From Rhodobacteraceae bacterium HLUCCO18 (GTDB lineage Bacteria > Pseudomonadota > Alphaproteobacteria > Rhodobacterales > Rhodobacteraceae): a stretch of 64,000 bases of DNA. The stretch is taken from the NCBI GenBank assembly GCA_001314805.1, contig LJSY01000005.1, positions 1-64,000 on the forward strand. The letters are read 5' to 3'. Positions within the stretch are counted from its first letter, which is position 1, and each line of letters opens with the position of its first letter. The translations under genes and the position numbers were made by a program. The notes beneath the pieces were generated by a model. That model saw only the letters and a program-made list of their open reading frames with translations, was not told the origin of the DNA and did no database searches. This document shows positions 52,751-62,280 of the stretch, piece by piece.

Positions 52751-53608
52751 ATGTTCCCGATCCGCGACCACAACCCGTCAGACCGGACTCCTTTCGTGAC
52801 CTGGGCACTGATCGCGATCAACGTGGTCGTGTTCCTCAGCTATTTCCCCTCCATGTCCGGTAACGAACGGCTCCTGATGTCGTTCTTCGACCAATGGGCG
52901 CTTGTCCCGCGCGAGACGTTGAGCGGCGAGGCCGGCCACACGCTGGTGACGTCGATGTTCCTGCACGGCGGCTGGATGCACCTGATCGGGAACATGCTGT
53001 TTCTCTACATCTTCGGCGACAACATGGAGGACCTGCTGGGGCATCTGGGCTTTCTGGCCTTCTACCTCGCCTCGGGGCTTTCGGCCGCGGCGGGGCAGAT
53101 CCTCGCCGATCCGGGGTCCACCGTGCCCATGGTGGGCGCGTCGGGCGCGATCGCGGGCGTGATGGGCGGTTATCTGCTGATGTTCCCGCGGGCGCGGATC
53201 GATGTCCTCGTGATCATCATCGTGCTGATCAAGATCTTCACGATCCCGGCATGGCTGATGCTGGGCATCTGGTTCGGCCTGCAACTGGTCAACGGCCTGT
53301 CGATGGATGTGGCGGGCGGGGGGGTGGCCTACTGGGCCCACGCGGGCGGTTTCATCGCCGGTGTCGTGCTCGTGCTGCCCGCCTTCCTGCGGCGTGGCGG
53401 GCCTGCCTACTGGACGCGGACCCATGGCAAGCCACCCCACGAGGAGGTCGAATACGTCGTGGCGCGCTCTCGCCACAGTCCGATCCCGACTGTACGCCGG
53501 GTCCGGTCGCCCCGCGGCGCCAACCGTCCGCTGGCCGATCTGAGCCGCGTACCCCGCGCCGGACAACGCCGAGGCCCGCGCACGCCATGGTCCGGGGGGC
53601 GGGACTGA
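52751..53608 (+). CDS. Rhomboid-family intramembrane serine protease
   Basis: 285 residues with six or seven membrane spans. Catalytic Ser in VGASGAIAGVMGGYLL and His in YWAHAGGFIAGVVL; the L1/TM2 motif HGGWMHLIGNMLFLYIFGD is complete. It cleaves single-span membrane proteins in the bilayer. The final 70 residues after the last span are basic and Arg/Pro-rich (SPRGANRPLADLSRVPR) and probably cytoplasmic and unstructured. It starts 80 bases after the PopZ-like gene and may share its transcript. Confidence 0.92.
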   Translation: MFPIRDHNPSDRTPFVTWALIAINVVVFLSYFPSMSGNERLLMSFFDQWALVPRETLSGEAGHTLVTSMFLHGGWMHLIGNMLFLYIFGDNMEDLLGHLGFLAFYLASGLSAAAGQILADPGSTVPMVGASGAIAGVMGGYLLMFPRARIDVLVIIIVLIKIFTIPAWLMLGIWFGLQLVNGLSMDVAGGGVAYWAHAGGFIAGVVLVLPAFLRRGGPAYWTRTHGKPPHEEVEYVVARSRHSPIPTVRRVRSPRGANRPLADLSRVPRAGQRRGPRTPWSGGRD

Positions 53609-53694
53609 GCCATTGCAGTGGCGCGTATGCGGCTTTTGGTCGAATCGAAGGCGGGAGAGTCGCCATTCGGCGGAACGCAACATGTGGCAAAATC

Positions 53695-53726
53695 TTGACA
53701 AAGCCTTGATACATGCGACGTAGCGT
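53695..53726 (+). promoter_or_regulatory. Possible promoter of the DUF6280-type gene
   Basis: TTGACA at 53695-53700 is an exact sigma-70-type -35 element in the 292-base gap (53609-53900) before the small gene. A -10 is less clear: TAGCGT at 53721 is 20 bases on, longer than ideal. The gap holds no other gene and is AT-richer than its flanks. Confidence 0.35.
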
Positions 53727-53900
53727 CTAGATATGGGCAGGAAAGGCGCCCGGAGCACCGAATTTCGTGCGAATTCTTGCCTAGCTATGCGTTGTGAGAA
53801 TACCACGACTGCAAAAATCGCATCACAGCTCTGCACGAAAATTGGGCATAAGAGGCGTCACGCCGGAAATTGCAAGAGCAAAAACACAAAGGACGACGAA

Positions 53901-54218
53901 ATGCGGGATTTCGTTGATGGCACTGCCTTCAACTTCGAACAGGGTCAACGGTCGCGGAAGCTTTTCGCGGCGGTGGTCCTCGCTGCGCTTGATGACGCCA
54001 TTGCCGATGACAAGAAATACGGCAACGGTCCCGATCAGATCGCGCGCTGGGCACGGTCGCGCGACGGGCGCGAGGTTCTGAGCTGCGCAGGGATCGATCC
54101 GAACGAGCGCGTGGTTCAGGGGCTGATGAATTTCGTGGCCGCCGGCGTGCGCACCTCGGTCGCACTCAGCCGGGAGGAAAGCGAGCGCCGCAGCCAGGCC
54201 GAGGCCGAAGCCGCCTGA
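53901..54218 (+). CDS. DUF6280-type small conserved protein
   Basis: 105 residues from the ATG at 53901 with AAAGGA upstream; the frame is open further 5' but that part has no conserved look. The sequence begins MRDFVDGTAFNFEQGQRSRK and continues KLFAAVVLAALDDAIADDKK, with KYGNGPDQIARWARSRDGRE after it. I recall near-identical small proteins across Rhodobacterales, so it is strongly conserved and probably essential-like, but its function is unknown. It is helical, soluble and has a single Cys. It is monocistronic with a strong terminator 28 bases after the stop, suggesting high expression. Confidence 0.88.
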   Translation: MRDFVDGTAFNFEQGQRSRKLFAAVVLAALDDAIADDKKYGNGPDQIARWARSRDGREVLSCAGIDPNERVVQGLMNFVAAGVRTSVALSREESERRSQAEAEAA

Positions 54219-54245
54219 CGCGGATCCTGTCGAAGCTGCCCAGAG

Positions 54246-54272
54246 ACGCGCCTTCGGGCGCGTTTTTCTTTT
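54246..54272 (+). terminator. Rho-independent terminator
   Basis: Stem acgcgcc/ggcgcgt closed by a ttcg tetraloop, followed directly by tttttctttt. It lies 28 bases after the stop of the small gene at 53901 and 8 bases before the end of the convergent LysR gene. Confidence 0.92.
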
Positions 54273-54279
54273 GTGCGCA

Positions 54280-55152
54280 TCAGTTGCTCGACAGGATGCG
54301 GGCGAGCGCCGGATTGGGGAAGCGGCGGGGCAGGGTGATGGCCCAGAACGCCTCGTGCAGGTCGGGAAGGCGCAACGCCTCGACCAGTTGACCTGCCTCG
54401 AGTTCATCCTGAACGACGATCGGCGGAACCAGCGCGAGGCCGGTATTCTCCCGCACGAGCAGGCGCAGCATCGCCATGTCGTCGGCCTCGGCCGCGATCT
54501 TGGGCGCAAGGCCCTCCCGCGCCATCAACCGGTCGAAATCGGCCCGGACCGCGCTGCCCTCGGCGGGAAGGACAAGGGGCTGCGCCGCTATGATCGTTGC
54601 AAGATCCGCCGCCTGCGGGAGCCGTGACGGGTGCCCGACGAGGCTGACCGGTTGATCGTCGATCCGGTGCTCGCGCCACGGCGTCGCGGCATCATGGCGG
54701 GGCGGGGCGTTCGTCAGCACGACATCGAGCCGCAGCGCCTCCAGCTCGCCCAGGAGCTCACCGATGGAACCCGAGCGCAGGACGACCGAAACGTCGGGGT
54801 CCTGCACGAGCGGTCGCAGGAAGTTCAGTTGGAAGTTCCGCGACAGGGTTGCCAGCGCGCCCACGCGAATGACCTGCCCCGCGCCCGAGCGACCGGCCAG
54901 CGTTTCGACCAGCTCGTCGCCCGCCGCGAAGGCCCGTTCGGCGCAGTCGAAGGCGATCCGCCCGGCCTCGGTCAGGGCCATCGTCCGTCCGCGACGTTCG
55001 AACAGGGCATGGCCAAGCCGCGTTTCCAGCGCCCTGATCTGGGTCGACACCGCCGATTGCGCCACCCCCAGCTTCTCGGCGGCACGCGTGAGGTTTCCCT
55101 CGGCGGCGACGGCGCGGAAGGCCCGAAGGTGGGTATAGTTCAGCAGGCTCAT
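54280..55152 (-). CDS. LysR-family transcriptional regulator
   Basis: 290 residues. N-terminal winged helix: LRAFRAVAAEGNLTRAAEKL and GVAQSAVSTQIRALETRLGH, then LFERRGRTMALTEAG. The C-terminal effector domain opens with VIRVGALATLSRNFQLNFL. The YTHLRAFRAVAAEGNLTRAA opening is close to NhaR-type members. It lies 90 bases downstream of xylB on the same strand, but it has no clear target here; it may regulate xylB or a distant gene. Confidence 0.9.
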   Translation of the reverse strand: MSLLNYTHLRAFRAVAAEGNLTRAAEKLGVAQSAVSTQIRALETRLGHALFERRGRTMALTEAGRIAFDCAERAFAAGDELVETLAGRSGAGQVIRVGALATLSRNFQLNFLRPLVQDPDVSVVLRSGSIGELLGELEALRLDVVLTNAPPRHDAATPWREHRIDDQPVSLVGHPSRLPQAADLATIIAAQPLVLPAEGSAVRADFDRLMAREGLAPKIAAEADDMAMLRLLVRENTGLALVPPIVVQDELEAGQLVEALRLPDLHEAFWAITLPRRFPNPALARILSSN

Positions 55153-55242
55153 GCGTTCACATTATTGGAACGATGGGGTGGTCGTAAATCGCAAATGACG
55201 AAGGGTGCCATGCGGCGCGTTCCGCCTGTTCGGACCCGGTTC

Positions 55243-56691
55243 TCACCTCATCGCGGTCTGGACGGATTTCAACGCCGGATAGAGTGCCCGATACCCCGCG
55301 AGCCGGGATTGCAGCCGGTCCGTTTCGGCCGCCCGCGGCGCAAACCACTGTCGCACGGCCGGCTTGCGCATCACCTCCGCCGCGCTGCCGCCGCCTGAGG
55401 CAACGCAGGCCAGCCGCGCGGCGCCAAGTGCGGGCCCGACATCGGCGCCGTCGCTCCGGCCCAGCCGGCAGGACGTGGCGTCGGCGATGGTCTGCATCAG
55501 GAAATCGCTTCGGGTTCCGCCGCCGATGGCGAGGAGCGTCCCGGGCATCGTGCCAGCCGCCGACAGCGCGTCGATGGCGTCGGCGAAGGAGAACGCGATT
55601 GCCTCCACCACTCCGCGCATGAGACCGCCCTGCGTCGTGGCCTCGCCCAGCCCCTGGAACCCGGCGCGGATATCCGTATCGCCATGGGGCGTCCGCTCAC
55701 CGGTGAGATACGGCAAGAAGAGCGGGCCGGACGGCGCCGCCTCCGCCTCCGACAACAGCTCCCCGATGGGCCGTCGCAGGAGGTCGGCGAGCCATGCAAG
55801 GGGGCGCGCGCCGTTCAACATGGCCGCCATCTGGAACCAGTGGTCCGGCACCGTGTGCGCATAGGCGTGAATGCGGCTGGCCGGGTTGGGACGATAGTCC
55901 GAGGTCGTGACAAACAGCTGGCCCGAGGTGCCGAGCGAGATGAAACCGTCCCCGTCCGAGACCGCGCCGATCCCCACGGCCCCCGCCGCCGCGTCGCCTC
56001 CGCCGGCAGCAACGGGGATGCCCGCCGGCAGGCCGAGCTCCTCCGCCGGGCCGGGCATCAGCTCGCCCGCGATCTCGGTTCCGTGGCGCAGCTCCGGCAG
56101 CCAGTCGATGTCGGTCGCGCTGACGCGGCAGAGCTCTTCGGACCAGTGGCGCGTGCGCTCGTCGAACCACGAGGTTCCTGCCGCGTCCGACGGGTCCGTC
56201 ACCATCCGGCCATGGAGCCGGAAGCCGATGTAATCCTTGGGCAGCAGGACCGAGGCGACGCGGCCATGGGCGTCAGGCTCGTGCCGCAGCAGCCAAAGAA
56301 GCTTCGGCGCCGTGAAGCCGGGCATGGGCAGAACGCCCGAGATCTCGCCGATACGCGGTTCGGCCGCGAGCATGTCGGCACATTCGGCGGCGGCCCGCGC
56401 ATCGTTCCACAGGATGGCAGGACGCACCGGCTGGTGGTCGGCGTCAAGCAGGACGGCACCGTGCATCTGGCCAGACAGGCCGATCGCGCGGACCTGCGCG
56501 CGGAGCGGCGGCGGCAGTGCGGCGATGGCCGCGCGGGTCGCCGCCCACCAAGACGCCGGGTCCTGTTCGCTCGCTCCGTCGAACGGGGTCAGGACGGTGA
56601 GTGGCGCCGATCCTGTCGCCTCGACCTCGCCGCCGATGCCGATGACGCAGGTTTTCACGGCAGACGTGCCGAGGTCGATGCCGAGATACAT
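55243..56691 (-). CDS. xylB: Xylulokinase
   Basis: Phosphorylates D-xylulose (from arabitol or xylitol oxidation) with ATP. 482 residues from the ATG at 56691 with GGAGGGTC upstream; the frame is open further 5' without a family match. FGGY-family features: LGIDLGTSAVKTCVI, GLSGQMHGAVLLD, PAILWNDARA, ISLGTSGQLFV and LAIGGGTRSDFLMQTIADA. It diverges from the LacI-type regulator, with an operator-like sequence between. It completes the polyol catabolic set with SmoS and MtlK at the end of the window. Confidence 0.93.
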   Translation of the reverse strand: MYLGIDLGTSAVKTCVIGIGGEVEATGSAPLTVLTPFDGASEQDPASWWAATRAAIAALPPPLRAQVRAIGLSGQMHGAVLLDADHQPVRPAILWNDARAAAECADMLAAEPRIGEISGVLPMPGFTAPKLLWLLRHEPDAHGRVASVLLPKDYIGFRLHGRMVTDPSDAAGTSWFDERTRHWSEELCRVSATDIDWLPELRHGTEIAGELMPGPAEELGLPAGIPVAAGGGDAAAGAVGIGAVSDGDGFISLGTSGQLFVTTSDYRPNPASRIHAYAHTVPDHWFQMAAMLNGARPLAWLADLLRRPIGELLSEAEAAPSGPLFLPYLTGERTPHGDTDIRAGFQGLGEATTQGGLMRGVVEAIAFSFADAIDALSAAGTMPGTLLAIGGGTRSDFLMQTIADATSCRLGRSDGADVGPALGAARLACVASGGGSAAEVMRKPAVRQWFAPRAAETDRLQSRLAGYRALYPALKSVQTAMR

Positions 56692-56819
56692 GGTGATGAC
56701 CCTCCAGCGTCGCGAGCCCATCGCGGCCTTCCACACCGGGATGGCATGTGCGAGGTTGCGCGCCGATCCCGCAAGTGCCCGAAGCCAACCGGCCCGGCAC
56801 GGGAGATGCAAGAAAAAAC

Positions 56820-56833
56820 TTTACTCGCGTCAT
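56820..56833. promoter_or_regulatory. Candidate LacI-type operator between xylB and lacI
   Basis: TTTACTCGCGTCAT, with TTTAC and GTCA half-sites as in the two sequences before smoE (57951 and 57973). It lies between the divergent xylB and regulator genes, 76 bases before the regulator start. Confidence 0.45.
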
Positions 56834-56908
56834 ATTTTGAGGGTCTTCTGGAGTGCGATCTGGACCGAACGGGCCGCCCCGCCCGCAACAACGTGAAGGG
56901 GCCATGTC

Positions 56909-57940
56909 ATGAGCGAGCAAAAGATCAGGAACATGGAAGAGTTCGCCGCGCTGAGCGGGCTGTCCCGTCCGACCGTGTCGAAATACTTCAACGACCCCGC
57001 CAGCGTCCGCCCGAAGACCCGTGAGCGCATCGAGGCGGCGCTGGAGCGTTACGATTTCCGGCCGAATATCTTCGCGGTGAACCAGAACCGCAGCCTGACG
57101 AAGAATGTCGGCATTGTCGTGCCGTATCTTGCCGACCCGTTCTTCGCCGAGATCGCGCGCATCATCGAGTTGCGCTGCATCGAGGCGGGATTCTCGCCGA
57201 TCCTCTACAGCGCGCACGGGGAGCGAAAGCTGGAGAAGGAGATCCTCGAGGGGCTGACCGCGCTCAAGCCCGCCGGGGTGTTCATGGCGCCACTCGGGCG
57301 GTTGTCGGACCGCGCCGCCATCGAGCGGTTCTGCCGCGATGTGCCCACGGTCCTCTTTGACAGCAATATCGAGGGTATGGGCGAAGCCTTTGTCGGGTCT
57401 GACAATTTCAGCTTCGTGAAGCAGACGGTGGACTATCTCTGCCGCACCGGGTCGCCGCCGTGTTTCTTCGAGATGCGCAACCCTGCCAACCCCAACGCCA
57501 ACAAGCGGCGCCATGCCTATATCCGGATCATGGAGGAGGCGGGGCTGGAGCCGCATGTCGTCAAGGTGGAAGGCGAGGGATGGGGTTTCGAGGAGATCGG
57601 GCGGCAGGGTGCCCATGACGTGATCGCCTCCGGCGGACTGGCGACGGATACCGTCCTGTGCAGCAACGACCGACTCGCCATCGGATTTCTCGCGGCTTGT
57701 TACGAGCGCGGCTTGCGCGTCGGGCGGGGCGAGGGATGCGCGCTCCGGATCGCGTCACATGACGATCACCCGTTCTCCCGCTTCACCTGTCCGTCGCTCA
57801 CCACGGCGGCCCATGAATACGAGGCGGTGGCCGACAAGTGCATGGAAACGCTGTTTTCCCTGATCGAAGCGGGCGGGCGGTTCGGCGCGCGGACCGAGAC
57901 GCTCATCCCGGCCCGTCTGATCCTGCGAGCCTCTGCGTGA
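56909..57940 (+). CDS. LacI-family transcriptional regulator
   Basis: 343 residues; ATG at 56909 with GAAGGGG upstream. N-terminal helix-turn-helix MEEFAALSGLSRPTVSKYFN followed by the hinge DFRPNIFAVNQNRSLTKNVG, where the usual hinge Leu-Ala pair is changed. The effector domain has GIVVPYLADPFFAEIARIIE and VLCSNDRLAIGFLAACYERG. It is a probable polyol-responsive repressor of both the divergent xylB and the downstream smoEFGK-smoS-mtlK operon, whose promoter lies 98 bases beyond its stop. Confidence 0.92.
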   Translation: MSEQKIRNMEEFAALSGLSRPTVSKYFNDPASVRPKTRERIEAALERYDFRPNIFAVNQNRSLTKNVGIVVPYLADPFFAEIARIIELRCIEAGFSPILYSAHGERKLEKEILEGLTALKPAGVFMAPLGRLSDRAAIERFCRDVPTVLFDSNIEGMGEAFVGSDNFSFVKQTVDYLCRTGSPPCFFEMRNPANPNANKRRHAYIRIMEEAGLEPHVVKVEGEGWGFEEIGRQGAHDVIASGGLATDTVLCSNDRLAIGFLAACYERGLRVGRGEGCALRIASHDDHPFSRFTCPSLTTAAHEYEAVADKCMETLFSLIEAGGRFGARTETLIPARLILRASA

Positions 57941-57950
57941 CGCCTGAAAA

Positions 57951-57987
57951 TTAGCGCGCGTAAAGAAAAATCTTGACGCACGGTAAA
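57951..57987 (+). promoter_or_regulatory. smo operon promoter region with two operator-like dyads
   Basis: TTAGCGCGCGTAA at 57951-57963 and TTGACGCACGGTAAA at 57973-57987 share half-sites with 56820-56833. TTGACG (57973-57978) also makes a good -35 with TAGCCT (57997-58002) 18 bases on, so a bound repressor would cover the promoter. Confidence 0.45.
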
Positions 57988-58038
57988 TTCAGACCGTAGC
58001 CTTCCCGTCACATAACATCCAATTTAGGGAGGATTAGG

Positions 58039-59355
58039 ATGTCCCCGAGAACCGCGCTCCGCGCGTCCTCTGCCCTTGCGCTGTGCGTCTTTGCAGCCGC
58101 CGCATCGGCCCAGGACACCACCATCACCATCGCCACCGTCAACAACGGCGACATGATCCGCATGCAGGGCTACACGGATCTGTTCACCGAGCAGACCGGA
58201 ATCGGCGTCGAGTGGGTCACGCTGGAGGAAAACGTCCTCCGCCAGCGCGTGACCACGGACATCACCACCAATGGCGGCCAGTTCGACATCATGACGATCG
58301 GCATGTACGAGACGCCGATCTGGGGCGCCAATGGCTGGCTCGTCCCGCTGGACGATCTCAGCGAGGAATACGACGTCGACGATATCCTGCCCGCCATGCG
58401 CGGCGGCCTGAGCCATGACGGCACGCTCTATGCGGCACCGTTCTACGGCGAAAGCTCAATGGTCATGTATCGCACCGATCTCATGGAAGAGGCAGGGCTC
58501 GAGATGCCCGAGGCGCCCACCTGGCAGTTCATCCGCGAAGCGGCGGCGGCCATGCACGACACCGAGAACGAGGTCTACGGCATCTGCCTGCGCGGCAAGC
58601 CCGGCTGGGGCGAGGGCGGCGCTTTCATCACGGTGACGGCGAATTCCTTCGGCGCACGCTGGTTCGACGAGGACTGGAACGCCCAGTTCGACCAGCCCGA
58701 GTGGGAGGAGGCGCTGACCTTCTTCGTCGACCTGATGAACAGCTACGGCCCGCCAGGCTACGCGACCAACGGCTTCAACGAGAACCTGTCGCTGTTTCAG
58801 CAGGGCCGCTGCGGCATGTGGATCGATGCGACCGTGGCCGCGTCCTTCGTGACCAATCCGAATGACTCCACCGTGGCCGACAGCGTGGGCTTCGCGCTGG
58901 CGCCGAACGCGGAAGGCGTCGAGAAGCGTTCCAACTGGCTCTGGGCCTGGGCGCTCGCCATCCCGGCCGGCACGCAGCAGGAGGACGCGGCAAAGCAGTT
59001 CATCGAATGGGCGACCTCGAGGGAATACATCGAGCTCGTGGCCGAGAACGAAGGCTGGGCCAACGTGCCACCGGGCGCGCGGACCTCGCTCTACGAGACG
59101 CCTGAATACCAGGAGGTTCCGTTCGCCGAGATGACGCTGAGCTCGATCGATGCGGCCGATCCCACGAACCCGACCGTCGATCCGGTGCCTTACGTCGGTA
59201 TCCAGTTCGTCGCGATCCCGGAATTCGCGGGCATCGCCACCGAGGTGAGCCAGGAATTCGCCGAGGTCTATGCCGGCCAGCAAACCATCGCAGTGGCGCT
59301 CGAGAACGCTCAGGCGCTGACCAATGACGCGATGGAGGCGGCGGGCTACCGCTAG
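58039..59355 (+). CDS. smoE: Sorbitol/mannitol ABC transporter binding protein
   Basis: 438 residues, ATG with GGGAGGA upstream. The signal peptide ends near AAASAQD (residue 25). It is a family-1 (MalE-like) binding protein: FDIMTIGMYETPIWGANGWL, YAAPFYGESSMVMYRTDLM and WLWAWALAIPAGTQQEDAAK. It has the layout of the Rhodobacter SmoE polyol-binding protein. It is followed by a strong hairpin and then the two permeases and the ATPase. It delivers hexitols or pentitols to the SmoFGK importer. Confidence 0.9.
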   Translation: MSPRTALRASSALALCVFAAAASAQDTTITIATVNNGDMIRMQGYTDLFTEQTGIGVEWVTLEENVLRQRVTTDITTNGGQFDIMTIGMYETPIWGANGWLVPLDDLSEEYDVDDILPAMRGGLSHDGTLYAAPFYGESSMVMYRTDLMEEAGLEMPEAPTWQFIREAAAAMHDTENEVYGICLRGKPGWGEGGAFITVTANSFGARWFDEDWNAQFDQPEWEEALTFFVDLMNSYGPPGYATNGFNENLSLFQQGRCGMWIDATVAASFVTNPNDSTVADSVGFALAPNAEGVEKRSNWLWAWALAIPAGTQQEDAAKQFIEWATSREYIELVAENEGWANVPPGARTSLYETPEYQEVPFAEMTLSSIDAADPTNPTVDPVPYVGIQFVAIPEFAGIATEVSQEFAEVYAGQQTIAVALENAQALTNDAMEAAGYR

Positions 59356-59373
59356 TCCTTCCTCCCGAGCCTT

Positions 59374-59402
59374 CCCGGGGGCGGTCCTTGTCCGTCCCCG
59401 GG
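59374..59402 (+). promoter_or_regulatory. Strong stem-loop between smoE and smoF
   Basis: Arms cccgggggcgg and ccgtccccggg form an 11-pair stem with one G-T pair around a 7-base loop, followed by gtcttt. It is probably an attenuator or 3'-stabilising hairpin giving more SmoE than membrane subunits. Confidence 0.65.
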
Positions 59403-59473
59403 GTCTTTCGCCCTCCGCAGATCCGACGACACTCCGCGCGGGGGGCGATCCCGCCCAAAGGTGAGGTGTATCC

Positions 59474-60352
59474 ATGGCGACCCGGCATTCCCGTTCCGCG
59501 GCAAGACTGATGATGGCGCCGGCCGTGATCCTGCTCATGGGCTGGATGCTGGTGCCGCTGACGATGACGCTCTACTTCTCGTTCAAGCGCTACCTGCCGA
59601 TGCGCGGGGACTCGCTGGAACGCGGCCTCGACTGGGTGGGGTTCGAGAATTACGTCCGCTTCATCACCTCAAGCTCCTTCTGGCCGAGCGTTCAGGCGAC
59701 GCTTCTGATCGTCGGCGGCGTGCTGGTCATCACCGTGATCCTCGGCGTGTTGCTCGCCATCCTTCTCGATCAGCCGTTCTGGGGGCAGGGCGTCGTCCGC
59801 ATTCTCGTGATCGCGCCCTTCTTCGTGATGCCCACCGTCTCGGCGCTGGTGTGGAAGAACATGATGATGGACCCGGTGAACGGCATGTTCGCCCATCTCT
59901 GGCGCTTCTTCGGGACCCAGCCCGTGTCATGGATGTCGGACGCCTCGGTGCAGTCGATCATCCTGATCGTCTCGTGGCAGTGGCTTCCCTTCGCCACGCT
60001 CATCCTTCTGACCGCGATCCAGTCGCTCGACAGCGAACAGCTGGAGGCCGCGGAGATGGACGGCGCGCCGGTGCTCGCGCGCTTCTGGTTCATCGTCCTG
60101 CCGCACCTGGGCCGGGCGATCACCATCGTCATCCTGATCCAGACGATCTTTCTTCTGTCGATATTCGCCGAGATCTTCGTGACCACGGGCGGCTCCTTCG
60201 GGACCCGGACGCTGACCTACCTGATCTTCCAAAGGGTGGTGGACAGCCAGAATATCGGCCTGGGTTCGGCGGGCGGCGTCTACGCGATCATCCTCGCCAA
60301 CATCATCGCGCTCTTCCTGATGCGCATCGTCGGCAAGAACCTGGACCGGTAG
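59474..60352 (+). CDS. smoF: Polyol ABC transporter permease 1
   Basis: 292 residues with six spans, the first at about residues 13-35 (PAVILLMGWMLVPLTMTLYF). The EAA loop is EQLEAAEMDGAPVLARFWFI, the MalF-type contact for the ATPase. Separated from smoE by 118 bases that hold the hairpin; 9 bases before smoG. Confidence 0.92.
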   Translation: MATRHSRSAARLMMAPAVILLMGWMLVPLTMTLYFSFKRYLPMRGDSLERGLDWVGFENYVRFITSSSFWPSVQATLLIVGGVLVITVILGVLLAILLDQPFWGQGVVRILVIAPFFVMPTVSALVWKNMMMDPVNGMFAHLWRFFGTQPVSWMSDASVQSIILIVSWQWLPFATLILLTAIQSLDSEQLEAAEMDGAPVLARFWFIVLPHLGRAITIVILIQTIFLLSIFAEIFVTTGGSFGTRTLTYLIFQRVVDSQNIGLGSAGGVYAIILANIIALFLMRIVGKNLDR

Positions 60353-60361
60353 GGGGCGAGT

Positions 60362-61192
60362 ATGGCACGCGCAGTTTCCACACGCCGCAAGATCATCACC
60401 ACCGCCGTCGCATGGGCGATCGGGCTCGTGATCTTCTTTCCGATCTTCTGGACGATCCTGACCAGCTTCAAGACCGAGGCCCAGGCGATCAACAACCCGC
60501 CGCTGTTCTGGGGCTTCGATTTCACGCTGGAGAATTACGCCGTCGTGCAGGAGCGCTCGGATTACATGCGTTTCCTCTGGAACTCCGTGATCATCGCGGG
60601 TGGCTCCACCTTCCTCGGAATCCTCGTGGCGGTGCCGGCGGCGTGGTCCATGGCCTTCGTGCCGTCGCGCAGGACCAAGGACATCCTCTTGTGGATGCTG
60701 TCGACAAAGATGCTTCCGGCCGTCGGCGTGCTCTACCCGATCTCGCTGATCTTCGTCGAGTTCGGCCTGCTCGACACCCGGATCGGCCTGACGCTCGTGC
60801 TGATGCTGATCAACCTGCCGATCATCGTATGGATGCTCTACACCTACTTCCGCGAGATCCCGATCGACATCCTCGAAGCGGCGCGGATGGACGGTGCGGG
60901 GCTCAGGCAGGAGATCCTCTATGTCCTGACGCCCATGGCGATCCCGGGCATCGCCTCGACGGTGCTTCTGAACATCATCCTCGCGTGGAACGAGGCGTTC
61001 TGGACGCTCAACCTGACGGCAGCCAGCGCGCCACCGCTCACGGCCTTCATCGCCAGCTATTCGAGCCCCGAGGGCCTGTTCTACGCCAAGCTCAGCGCGG
61101 CCTCGACCATGGCCATCGCGCCGATCCTGATCCTCGGCTGGTTCAGCCAGAAACAACTCGTCCGCGGCCTGACCTTCGGCGCGGTCAAATGA
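60362..61192 (+). CDS. smoG: Polyol ABC transporter permease 2
   Basis: 276 residues with six spans and a MalG-type EAA loop, DILEAARMDGAGLRQEILYV. The N-terminal span VAWAIGLVIFFPIFWTILTS is followed by the periplasmic FKTEAQAINNPP segment common to MalG proteins. A G-rich ribosome site precedes the ATG. A tandem repeat with duplicated ribosome-site-like sequence lies directly after the stop, before smoK. Confidence 0.92.
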   Translation: MARAVSTRRKIITTAVAWAIGLVIFFPIFWTILTSFKTEAQAINNPPLFWGFDFTLENYAVVQERSDYMRFLWNSVIIAGGSTFLGILVAVPAAWSMAFVPSRRTKDILLWMLSTKMLPAVGVLYPISLIFVEFGLLDTRIGLTLVLMLINLPIIVWMLYTYFREIPIDILEAARMDGAGLRQEILYVLTPMAIPGIASTVLLNIILAWNEAFWTLNLTAASAPPLTAFIASYSSPEGLFYAKLSAASTMAIAPILILGWFSQKQLVRGLTFGAVK

Positions 61193-61275
61193 GCCCTCAA
61201 GCAGCAACGCAGTAGGACAGGAAAACACAAGCCCTCAAGCAGCGAAGCGGTAGGGCAAGAGGGAGACAAAAACCC
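61193..61275 (+). repeat. Imperfect tandem repeat upstream of smoK
   Basis: Two copies beginning GCCCTCAAGCAGC (61193 and 61231), each about 38 bases, agree through GTAGG and diverge after. The second copy carries the purine-rich AGAGGGAGA that serves as the smoK ribosome site; the first has CAGGAAAA at the same place. It looks like a leader duplication. Confidence 0.75.

Positions 61276-62276
<1,001 letters not shown>

Positions 62277-62280
<4 letters not shown>

Noticed and set aside
53733-53900. N-terminal extension of the DUF6280-type protein
   Set aside because: The extra 56 codons are unlike the conserved part, and the ATG at 53901 has a proper ribosome site.
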